Shown piece by piece: positions 46,880-57,526 of a DNA stretch of 64,000 nucleotides. Origin of the DNA: Cucumis sativus (Eukaryota > Streptophyta > Magnoliopsida > Cucurbitales > Cucurbitaceae). Position numbers and translations under genes: made by a program. The notes below the pieces were generated by a model, which did not search any database, had not been told where the DNA came from, and saw only the letters and a program-made list of their open reading frames with translations. The stretch lies in assembly GCF_000004075.3 (NCBI RefSeq), contig NC_026660.2, positions 12,214,001 to 12,278,000 on the forward strand, read 5' to 3'. The first letter of the stretch is position 1. Every line of letters starts with the position of its first letter.

Positions 46880-47849
46880 TTAGTTCCTGTCATTCATAAC
46901 AAGCAAAATTTCCCCGTTGTCATTGATCACATGATCCAAGAATTGTCTTAATTCGTCAGTGTCCTTAAATGGATGAGGATCCGGCAGATCACTGTCCAAA
47001 TTATACCATAATCCATCGATCTTTCTCAAAGCAACCCAGTGCCTACTTTTCCAAATGCCACCAAACCTTCTAACTGAGACATTAAGTACAATTCCCATTA
47101 GTTTACAAGTATGATCAGGTCCATCCAAATCGATTGAGAAAGCTCCATTCCGATGGTCATGCCACACTACACTCTTCCCTTTCTCTTCCAGAGCTGAAAT
47201 TAGGACATTTATGTCATAATTTCCGGTTACTGTGTTGTGATGAGGCTTAAAGACAATTGATAATGGCGTCCAAGTTTCTTGGTTCGGCACATCGCGCACC
47301 AGCTTTTCAGCAATTGCATTTAAGTTTGCTCGAGTAAATGCATCCTTTTCCTGTTATTAAAGACATTTATGGTGTAAATGGAAGATATACTGATAAGAAG
47401 ACTTTTAAAATACACAAAGAAGGCAATAAATCGTGAAACAGTGAGAGGATAAGTTCGCTCGAGTAAATGCATATTTTTCTGTTATGAAAGACATTTATGG
47501 TGCAAATAGAAGATATAATGATAAGAAGACATCAAAATACATAAAGAATGCAATAAATCGTGAAGCAGTGAGAGGTAACTTCTAATTCTGGAATCCTATG
47601 CGCCATAGTTCTTTCTTAATGATGAGAAACAGTATAATTCCGTTAATCAGCATCTTAATTACACACCAAATAATCAATTTCAAGATACAACGATATTTCA
47701 ATATGAAGCAACAAGAAAACAGTTCGGAAGCTTTCACAGTCAAATGGTTGAGGACGAAAAGATACCTGAAATAGGTTATTGAGAGCGTGCAAGAGACACA
47801 ACTGTAGCTTTTGCCTCTCGTGATAAACTCCGCAATCCTCTCTCGCCAT
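46880..47849 (-). CDS. JOSL: Josephin-domain deubiquitinating protease
   Basis: Two exons, 47766-47849 and 46880-47350 (CAG|GTATC ... AACAG|GAAAAG), give 184 residues, close to the length of the small animal Josephin enzymes. The catalytic cysteine is C18 in QLCLLHALNNLFQ, the histidine is H132 in SRHWVAL, and the third residue lies in WYNLDSDL (about 144-149). The protein is essentially one Josephin (ataxin-3-like) cysteine protease domain that cleaves ubiquitin chains, with no ubiquitin-interacting motifs or poly-Q tail. A 5'-UTR intron seems likely near 47885-47988. The coding intron contains a tandem copy of the exon 2 acceptor (see findings). It corresponds to the plant Josephin-like gene, which I remember as longer in Arabidopsis. 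Confidence 0.9.
47322..47575. repeat. 129-bp imperfect tandem duplication across the Josephin intron-exon border
   Basis: Copy 1 (47322-47450) includes the first 28 bases of exon 2 plus intron. Copy 2 (47451-47575) lies wholly inside the intron. Both share 'aagtt.gctcgagtaaatgc', 'aaagacatttatggtg', 'gataagaagac' and 'caataaatcgtgaa.cagtg'. Copy 2 is slightly shorter. Confidence 0.9.
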
Positions 47850-48249
47850 CGTCTAAGTCTTAGATCTTAAATCCTCAGTACGAAATCTCGAAAATTCCTA
47901 TCTAAGAAGCAAGAACAAGTCTGAAATTCTGAATCAAGATTCAGAATTAGAACTGCGGCGTTAAACAACAAAAAAGACAAACCTGACCTCGTTTCAAATG
48001 CAAGCCTTCGAGAGTAGTCGGAAATGGAAGCGATCTAGCAATTGTATATCGCCACGGAGAGGGAACACGAGGCCGTGAGCTTCGGCCAGGAGGGCGGCGA
48101 GGGATTTCGACTTCGAAGGAATGGGCTCGGCCTCTGCGTTTGGGAACTCGCTGTTCGATTCGGCGGGATCTTTGTGATCTTTGGTAACTTGTACGGACGG
48201 TCCTTTTTAGGGGCAGAATAAAAAATGACGGTAATTCTTTTAATCAATC

Positions 48250-48940
48250 AGATGTAACTTTATGCTTCCGTTTGAATTTCATAAATTTACTCCTAAATAA
48301 TTTCACTCCTTCCACAATACTCCATATTCAACATTTAATCTTCTATATTATATACTACATATTTGATTCTTAATACTATAAATAATACTCCAACTTCACT
48401 ATTTAATACTTCATGCTCCATGCTTTATTATACTATCTGTCGTTCATTTTTAAATAAATCGAATGAAAAAAAAAGTAAAATTCAAATTATTTGACACGTT
48501 CACATATGATTTTTCTCATAAATTTCAAATTTAACCTTGATTTTAACCGTATCACATTTATCTCACAATATTTTAACACATCATGTCAATCTCACATGAC
48601 GCATTGAAGAATTGTTGCTCTCATTATACTCTTGGCATTGTAACATTCAGATGTAAATCATTCAATGTTATTTTGCTTTTTATATATAGCAAAATAAAAG
48701 AAAATAAACGCATGTATTTAGATTTATGTGTTAAAAAATGATGAAATTATATCTATTACTTAAATGTAGAAGTTTGTATTTTTGTTTTTTTGGTTAATAA
48801 AATAAAGAGGTATTTCATTCATTGCTCTTGCACTACATAATCACAATAAATGAAAGATCCATGATTATTTAATGTAACTTAGCTTGAAGAATACATGTGG
48901 TAAACATATGGTTAAGCTTGAACCATGTTTTCCCTCTAAT
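48250..48940. other. AT-rich intergenic region
   Basis: No gene seen between the Josephin promoter and the cyclophilin remnant. Confidence 0.5.
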
Positions 48941-48949
48941 TCGGTTAAG

Positions 48950-49462
48950 CTTCATAGGCTTCGATTGCCGTCCTCCTCCAGTTTCCTTCTCTCACAACTT
49001 ATTTGAACCCCTTGTTTCCAGGATTGTTGTTAGTGTCGAGGTAACCAATACAAGAACCATCACTGTACTGTTTTCTGTTCAATTAGTTGCTACTTACATT
49101 GCAAATGGTGACATTGTTGGTATTCTTTTCTTTGCACCGAAAGTTACAAACAAGGTGTATTTTGATGTTAGCATTGGTAATAATCCAGTAGTGAAGCTTG
49201 CTTGGAGGATTGTGATTGGATTATTTGGGGATGATGTCTCCAAAACAGCAGAGAATTCTCTACTCTTTGCACGGGTATTATATCTATAACTATGAGACTT
49301 TTAGTTGTTTACTTCTTACACATGGAAATTCAAGTCAGTTTTGGATGTTTTAACTTTACTAACTTTACTAGGAGAGAAGGGGCTTTGGATTCAAAGGTTC
49401 TGCCTTTCATAGCGTAATCAAGGATTTCATGATAAAGGGGGGTGACTTTGACAAAAGGAAAT
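48950..49462 (+). pseudogene. Partial chloroplast-type cyclophilin gene copy
   Basis: The sequence encodes [20 protein letters not shown], then [31 protein letters not shown] and [15 protein letters not shown], the first half of a plant cyclophilin (peptidyl-prolyl isomerase, CYP20-2 type). Upstream codons resemble a transit peptide. A GT-AG intron (49276-49371) sits after GCACGG, where homologues have one, so the copy arose from genomic DNA and not from a reverse-transcribed mRNA. A one-base deletion near 49255 (GAGAATTC where the family has an extra base) shifts the frame. The copy stops at the next donor (AAAT|GTGAG), and later exons with the catalytic core were not found. Some substitutions ([13 protein letters not shown] for FHRVIKDFMIQGG) hit active-site residues. 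Confidence 0.85.
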
Positions 49463-49469
49463 GTGAGTT

Positions 49470-51300
49470 CTTTCTCATATCCTTATTTGGTTTGATAGTC
49501 TAAGGCTTTTGAGCCTTTCTTAGACTTGGTATGACTTTAATTCTATGCTTTTCATGAAGATCGATAGAAAAAAGTTTTCACTAAAAATGGTCTCATCTAT
49601 ATTTGGAGGGCTACATTGAAGATTGGCTCATGTCTATTAATTAACTTTGTAAGAATATAGTAAATGACTCCATTCTATATAGTTGATTTTTTTTGTTGGC
49701 ATATTTTTTAGGTGGATAGAATGAAGTTTTGCATATGGATGTGAGATGACGACTCCCTTTGCCTTTGAGTTTTTTACTCATTACTTTAATCTTCAAAATG
49801 CTTCGTGAATTTCTATTTTGTTTACACACTCCATGGAGAAATTACTTTGAGACTTTTTTTTCATTGTATCAAACACAACCAAATGTGTTATGTAATGAAT
49901 AACAAAAATTTCAATTATGAGATAAAACTTTTTATATTTTATTTGTCACGTAACACGTTTGATTTGAATGTATGAATACAATTTGTTTGATCATTATTGA
50001 TTTAGGTTCAAAATTTTAGGTTACAAATATTACAAAATTAAAATAAAAGTAACTGAAGATTTTTTTTTAATATAAAAAAATTCAAACTCCCGTTGGTCTT
50101 TTGTATCATCGAGAGATCATATAACTCTTGATGAATATTCTACAATTCTCAATGTCGTATGTAGGCGACTGAAGTTATCACTAACTCCCGAGAGTTGATA
50201 TTTGAGCATTGGGAGATGGTCTCCCAACTGGGATATCCTGACCAAACTCTCAACAAAAGTTTCATCATTGAAAATTCAACTCTTGACAGTTTTTGAACAT
50301 TTTTTGACGATTTTATGCTTAAGAAAATGAATGTGTTTTCTTGTTGTAATTCTAGATTAAGAGATTGTTTAAGAGATCATGCTTCTATGATCAAATGACA
50401 TATTTTATTATAGGTTTAGATGAATAGTTAAAGTACACGAAACCAAGGAATGATGAAAGTACCTTCGAAAGATTTTTCTTGCTAACAAAGGGAATAAAAA
50501 AGTCGAAGAAAAACAATGAGCGTAGAGAGTGAAGAGAGAAGGCCAATGAGAAAGAGTCGATTGTGATTCAACCTTTTTTTTATATTTCAAGAGTAAAAAT
50601 GATGTACCATATGTTATTTAGTTTGTCAGTGTAAAATAAACGAAGATTATACTTACTTAATGAATTATTTATAAACAATCACACAATTTCTTTTTAGTGA
50701 TTGCACACTTATGTTTAAGTGATCGCGTAATGATGACTATGTGATCGTGCACTAAAACGTAATCGATCACATAGTAAATGTTAAAGAGTCACTTATTCAA
50801 GCCTAAACAATTGTGTAATCCTAAAAGTGGCTGTAAAAATTCATTCCTTTATTTAGAGAAGAGTAATAAAGTAAATTCACATGTCTAAAAAGTTAGTTGT
50901 AATAAAGTATTTACAAATGGTTCATCCATAGAAAAGTTTCGAAAAGGCATCCCAAGCCTCAAATCTACCAAGATTTAGAGGCGATTTTTTCTTTGGTGGC
51001 GTCTTGTTGATTCGTGTAGAGAAGATCTTACATGTTCGAGGTTAGTGGAGGGAATTTAAGTGAGAAGAAAAGTTTGGAAGGATAAGTTTTCTATGTCAAA
51101 TGTTATATCACTTGTGCATGAAGAAATTCAATTCCTTCGTTATTAGTGGTCTAGAAGCTTTTATCACTAATAAATATTTATAATATTTTGTTGTATCGGT
51201 AAATATTTTGATATATTTAAAAATTAAAGTTTTCTTGAAATTGTTTTATTATATTTTTTAAAATACGTGGATAAAAATTACTCAAACTTTTATTTTTTAC
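49470..51300. other. Intergenic region upstream of plastid RPL4
   Basis: No gene recognised. At 50090-50300 there are repeated short motifs (actcccg, ctcccgagag, tgggagatgg, ctcccaact) that resemble subterminal motifs of the CACTA-type end at 2208. Around 50690-50780 'gtgatcg' motifs recur. Both look like transposon debris. Confidence 0.4.
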
Positions 51301-51426
51301 TTATTTGAAAAAGGGGCAAAAATGGTATTTTGCTATTTTGCCACTGATCTCCAGCGGAAGTGGATAACGAGCGACATCCATAGAGAACACAACACATCGC
51401 CTCGAAGCTCTTCATTTGCTCCAACA

Positions 51427-52263
51427 ATGGCGACCTCCATTTCGCCATCGTCCCTCTCATTCTTCACTTCATCCGTTTTCCTTTCTTCTCCAAGCCACCA
51501 AAATCTCAACCTCTTCTTCAATTCGAAACCCAATTCTCTTAAACCCCAAACCAAAACCCTATCCATCTCCTCCGAACTTGCTACTCTTCCTGTGCTCTCC
51601 TTCACCGGCCAAAAAGTCGGTGAAACCTACCTCGACCTCAAATCCGCTCCGCCGGAAACCGCCCGCGCCGTCGTTCACCGTGCCATTATCACCGATCAAC
51701 AAAACAAGCGCCGTGGGACTGCTTCGACTCTCACTCGAGCTGAGGTTAGTGGAGGGGGTAAAAAACCCTACAAGCAGAAGAAAACCGGAAGGGCTCGTCG
51801 CGGTTCGATGCGTACTCCTCTCCGGCCAGGTGGAGGGGTGGTCTTCGGGCCGAAACCTAGAGATTGGTCGATTAAGATCAACAGAAAGGAGAAGAAACTG
51901 GCGATATCGACGGCGGTGGCTAGTGCGGCGGTTAATACGATAGTGGTGGAGGAATTTGGGGATAAGTTTGAGAAGCCGAAAACTAAAGAATTCATTGCTG
52001 CGCTGAAACGTTGGGGAATTGATCCGAAGGAGAAATCGTTGTTCTTAATGACGGAAGTTTCTGATAATGTGCGATTATCTAGCCGTAATATTGGAACGTT
52101 GAAGTTGTTGACGCCGAGGACGCTGAATTTGTTTGATATTTTGGATTCCGATAAGTTGGTTTTGACGCCGACGGCGGTAGATTATCTGAATGAGAGATAC
52201 GGAATTAATTACGAAGAAGGAATCGAAGAAGGAGAAGAGGAGGAGGAAGAAGAAGAAGGTTGA
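51427..52263 (+). CDS. RPL4: Plastid 50S ribosomal protein L4 (uL4c)
   Basis: A single exon of 278 residues. The ATG at 51427 starts MATSISPSSLSFFTSSVFL, a serine-rich plastid transit peptide of about 45-50 residues; the frame stays open 105 bases further upstream but that part looks like 5' UTR. The mature part is bacterial-type L4: LPVLSFTGQKVGE, then the rRNA-binding loop RRGTASTLTRAEVSGGGKKP and YKQKKTGRARRGSMRTPLRP, FGPKPRDWS, and the globular part through LTPRTLNLFDIL. A glutamate-rich tail ends the protein, a known feature of plant plastid L4. It acts in the large subunit of the chloroplast ribosome, lining the exit tunnel. Confidence 0.95.
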   Translation: MATSISPSSLSFFTSSVFLSSPSHQNLNLFFNSKPNSLKPQTKTLSISSELATLPVLSFTGQKVGETYLDLKSAPPETARAVVHRAIITDQQNKRRGTASTLTRAEVSGGGKKPYKQKKTGRARRGSMRTPLRPGGGVVFGPKPRDWSIKINRKEKKLAISTAVASAAVNTIVVEEFGDKFEKPKTKEFIAALKRWGIDPKEKSLFLMTEVSDNVRLSSRNIGTLKLLTPRTLNLFDILDSDKLVLTPTAVDYLNERYGINYEEGIEEGEEEEEEEEG

Positions 52264-53874
52264 TTTTCTTGTCTTTGTCCAATTCAATTATTCAATTATT
52301 CAATTAAGAAATGATGAACTGCTTTAAGAACTTGCATCATCGTTCCATACTTGGAACTTTCTTTAATTCAACATTCAAATCATATTACAGTGTCATAATC
52401 TTCTTGAATTCTTGATTTCTTCAATACCCTTTTATGTTGATGGGTTCCCTTGGAATTATACTATGGATTCTGGTTTTGGTTCTGTTTCTCTTAACATTTG
52501 CATTGTCATTTTGTAAATCGATTTTTGTTCAGATTTCTTACATTCTTTGTTTTGTTTCATTTCTGTTTGAATTCTTAGAGGAGTATTGAAATGGAAAAGC
52601 TAATTCAGGATGGATATTTGGTTTTCTTCACCTTAAAACCTTTGCTATTTTAACATTGCTCTTCCTTGCTGCTACTTCCCTTTTTTCACATAAAACTCAG
52701 CACATAAATTGTATCCCGGTTTGTTAATCATTTGGTTTTTACTTTTTTAAAATCGAGTATATGAAGGTTACCTTCATCGGTTTATATGTTTTATTGTCTA
52801 GACTGTAGGTGTGTTTTCAAAATCAAACCCAAATTAAACAAATTTGTTTTCATTTACTTGCTGTTGTTTTTGGAAATTGGCTAAATGTTCAAATGTTTAT
52901 ATAGGAAATGTAAAAACCATGAGTTAGAAATTGTAAAAAAACAACCTAAATTTTCAAAAACCAAATGGGTACCAAACAAGATAAGTCTTCTCGTTTCTCT
53001 TTCCACTGTTTCACATCAAAATGGAAGGTATCTAGATGTACTTTCACATTTGTGATAAACAAGAGAGTCTTATGGCAAGCTTGTTTTTCTGCTGTCTTAT
53101 TGGGAATGTGGCTCGAGAGGAACAGTAGAAGTGTGGGAGGTGGTGAGGTTTAACACATCAGTACGACGTACTTTAGTCGAACTCTTAATAATTATTGTCT
53201 TTGCCTAATTCTTTTGGATTGGAATCCATTCTTGAAGCTCTGTTTCTTACCTGAAAAACAAAACACACACACTGAAGTTAGTTAACAGAGAGAGAGATTG
53301 TAGTTCTCCCATTAACGCCTTCTTCATTTCGTGGCAGGGGTAGAGGCAGGTGAGGATTCGGATGCAGCATAATGAATCTGCCATGTTCAAATCATGGTAA
53401 AAGCTTTTGGAGTATGTTAACTTTCAGGCTTTGAACGAATTTTTTCTCTTTTGTTCTTGTACACACAAAAAGGTATTTTCTTGTCCTCTTTTCCTCGATA
53501 TCCTAAAGTGTTGTTAGCGGATGATCTCTTGAAGAATAATCTTTTATTCTTTTGGAACTTGCATTCTGTTATGGTTTCCGTGTACTTTCTTCCCAAGTTA
53601 GGAGCTTCCATTATTATTTAACATCTCCAATGGCAGTTTATAACATGTGGAAATGTTCAGAGAGAAAGTGAACTAGTTTTTAGAAGATCATTTTTTGAAT
53701 CGTTTGAGTTCTCCTCTTCTAAGTGTTTAAAGTTTAATGTAGCAGAATTTGCATTTCATCTCGGTCCCTGCTCAAAACTTCACTTCTGGAGTAAATTTAG
53801 GGTTTTTTTAGTTGTAAAGATGTTGAATTAAAGCATAGGTTGGGAGTTCAATAGCTATTTAACCGATCAGCATG

Positions 53875-54015
53875 CAGACCTACCTAGTGATAAAAGAAGA
53901 GGCATAGTCTCAAGTTTCATTTGATACTCAAATGTCGTAGAGTCAAACATGTCGTTCCGTGAGATTCGTCGAGGTACACCTAAGCTAGGCTAGACCGCTC
54001 ACAGATATCAAAATG
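53875..54015 (+). repeat. SINE-like dispersed repeat remnant
   Basis: The segment contains 'gtgagattcgtcgaggtaca' followed by 'cctaagctaggctagaccgc', a diverged form of a module common in plant genomes (gagattagtcgaggtgcgcg and onward) that I associate with short interspersed elements. No A- and B-box promoter could be fixed, so the class is inferred. Confidence 0.35.
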
Positions 54016-57000
54016 GAAAAAGGAAATAGCTATTGGGGGTGCTCATTTAGATGGGTAAAATCTTCTGAATCCTCCCTTTGTTTTTGTTTTTGCTTTGTGT
54101 TTTGAGTTCAACATGTTGGACTGAAGGTGGATTCAAATTTTGATTTCCAAGGTCGTGACTGAGAATATATGCATAAACAATTTGTGCTCGGGTTGGCGAA
54201 GGTCAAAGACTCGGAAGTGGCTGTAAGCCATATGTATCACAAAATTGGCAGACCCGAAAATTAGAGAAAATATAGGTTTCTTTTTTTAAAAAATATATAA
54301 ATAATTGGAGATTTTTCAAAAATACATTTTACACTTCAACAAAATTTTTGAAAGACAAAATATATTTCTCTTAATTTTTGTATGAAGGGTACAATTTTTC
54401 TAAATAATTTTAGTTTACTACGAGGTAAAAAAAATATCTTAGTACTGTTTGTTATTATTTTTACTAAAAGATAATTTACATTGTGAAAGTTGATATTATA
54501 TCATGAACAAGGTTAAATTATCATATCAATTCGGTCTCTATGATGAGTTTCTAATCATAGGGATCATTTTAACTTTGCAGTAACTAAACTTCCATTTTTC
54601 TCTAATTTTCTCCAAATCATTAAGCAAAGTTCCCTTTGTGCAATCGATCTTTCTAGGAAATTAGGGCTTTGGAGAAGGGGTTATTTTTCCTGACTATTAA
54701 AATTGATGTTAAAGTCAAAGTGATTTAATGTTAAATGTCTTTTTGATTAAGAAGATTTTCATTCAAATCCTTCTATACTTATTGTATTAGAAAGAATGAG
54801 GTTAAATAAAATAGGAAAAGTATGGAAACTTTCTTCTCTAGAACCTCAAATTTCCTATAAAAGTACGTTGCCAATGTTTCATTATCTCAATATTCCATTA
54901 TTAATGGTTAAATTGAACATGGTTTAATAGTAATTGATGCAATTTTTCATTTTTCATTATCATATTAAAAAATTCTTAATTATTGTATACTTCCAAGACC
55001 AAAGTGAAGAGCTCGGGAAAAAAATGGTAAATTTTTGTTTTTCAGCTAAATATTTCAAACCCTCTTAAAGATCTCTCTTTCATATGTTTCTTTCTTTCTT
55101 TTTAAACAATAATCTAACTTTTTGAGTTCTTATTTGTTAGAAAATAGTAACACATAGGAGCAACCAAAATCACCCCTCCTACCTCTATCAATGTTTTCAT
55201 ATGTCTTTATAGGAAAGCCTATTCTATTTTCAAAATATTTTTCCCTCAAACACCTTGGAAGCACAAACATTTTGTTTTGGGTAGGCCACACATCACAATC
55301 CTGAGATATGATTTCAACATTTTGATACTTGTTTGGCAATTACGTGAACCTTTTAGATGTGTCGTTAAATACTTACTCATATAAAACTAAATTAGGTCTA
55401 TAATATATACACGACAAGCATAACAAGTTTTAAAACAAACATATCAATCCGTAGCCTCACTAACTCTAAACTCTTCTTCATATCTTAGAGGTTGACTAAA
55501 TGGCGAGTTAGAATGCTTGTATTTCTTTTGTATTTATATTTATCTCACTAAGATTATTGAAATAATGTGTTTCTTTACATACGTGCATAATACAAGAGCA
55601 AATTTTGTAGGAAATGACAAATAATTTATACATAACAAAGAAATTTGAATAACAAATCTCTTCATCACTAACACATTTGTATTTCATTCAAGTTATATTT
55701 TGTTTTAACAAGAATAAAAGATTACAAACACGCTAGTGATTTCTACCTAACAAAATTAATTGAAATAAAAAGCTTTGTTAATAACCTATTTGTAGAAAAA
55801 TTCGTTTAGCTATATATATAATTATAGATATGAAACTATAGCATAAAACTTTAAAATTCCCTTGTGGTGGATCACCAATCAATTATTTGTAAATCAATCA
55901 AAATAGACAAATAATTATTCCATTATGAAGTGATTTAGAATAGTTAAAATATGGGAAAAGAATAATATAATACATCAATGTTATATCATCCTTCTTCATC
56001 ATCAATAGTTAAGTTTGAATTAGTCACCCACTCTTTTTCAAATTGTTTTATTCTCTTTAACCACCTTTGTTCTTTCTAGTTTTACTAGAATTTAGGTTCA
56101 AAATCTATATCAGTACCCTATAATATGATGTCTAACCTATATATCTTAGTTGTTTTAAGCTAATGTCTCGTAAAAGTAATAATCAAGTTCTTCCCGTTTT
56201 AAATTTCTAATAACTTACTCTTTAAATTTGTAATAAGTTCTTAGTCTGATACAATAAATAATTTCTTACACGTAGATCAATAAATTTAATTATTTATAAT
56301 ATTTTAAAAAGTTGTTGAAAAAAAATCTAAATTATTTCAAATTAGAAAATATATAGGCTAAAGTGCATAATTTAAATTTATTAGAACTCTTGATATAAGT
56401 TTAGAGAGGAGAAGGGTTAATTGTATTTAGTTTCAAACCTTTGAAAATCTATTCCTAACATTTTACAATTTTTTTCATTTAAACTATGGTTCAAATTAAT
56501 AAAAGTCCATTCTCCAATGGTTTGACGAATAGATATTTGAAGCCTTAAGTAATAAGTGGTATGTCAAAGAAGTAATTTAAGATAAAAATGACTTAACATT
56601 AGCCAATCAGTGATTCCAAAATGGAATTAGAGGATCTTGTGATCCAACCCTTAATTAGATTGCATTTTTTTTTGAAAAAAAACGATGTGGAAGAATGGAA
56701 TAATCAAAGCAACACAAAATAATAGAGTGGAAGGAAAGAAAAGAAAGGGAAGAGAGATGATAATACACGAAAGAGAGAGAGAGAGAGAAGAGGAAGTAGA
56801 ACAATTAATTGATATGGAAAAATGAGGAAAGGCAATAATAGGAGTCTTCACCGGTCTCTTTCCATTTGTTTCTACTTGCAATTCTCCCACATTCCAACAC
56901 TGTTTAAAACCCCCCCATTTCAACCTTTTTCTTCTTCTCCATCCCCTACCAAATATTCTAAATGCCTATCTATATGTGTAAGATATAAGAAAATTTAAAT

Positions 57001-57501
57001 TTTTTATTTTTATTCATGTTTATCATTCATAAAATCTGAATTTTTTTTGTAAATATTTTTAGTTGTTTTGTCATTTACAATAATTTAATTATATATAAAT
57101 ATAAATATAAATATATATATATACATACATGTTGTTTGTATTAAAAGAAATAAGAAGAGGAATAAGAATATGGCAATGACCGAAAGGTTGAAGTTGTGAT
57201 TATGTGTTTGTGGTAGCTAGTTAGCTAAGGTTATGACCTCTCTCTCTCTCCCCCCTCAAAAAAAAAAAAAAGAAAGAAAAAAAAGAGAATAAAGTTTGAA
57301 GAGGCAAGGTTCTTTTAGAGGAAGCAAGTTGCATAAAGGAAAAAAAGAAAAGAAAAGAAAGAGTAGCACTTTGAGAAAAGATGGTGGTTAGTTTTTGTCA
57401 CTTACTCATGAAAAGCTCCATGCCTTGTAATTCTTTGCTTAAGTGGTGGGGGATGAATATACCATTTCTCTCATTTTTAAATAAATAATTAAATCAAACA
57501 G

Positions 57502-57526
57502 TATATATATATATGTGTGTGTGTAT
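57502..57526. repeat. TA/GT compound microsatellite
   Basis: A (TA)n run passes into a (TG)n run. Confidence 0.85.

Noticed and set aside
51322-51426. Upstream extension of the RPL4 frame (35 codons)
   Set aside because: The ATG at 51427 begins a typical plastid transit peptide. The upstream codons look like 5' UTR.
56651-56923. Possible small gene or microRNA precursor
   Set aside because: No known mature microRNA sequence and no hairpin was recognised. The peptide is a serine/leucine-rich read-through of a GA-rich tract.
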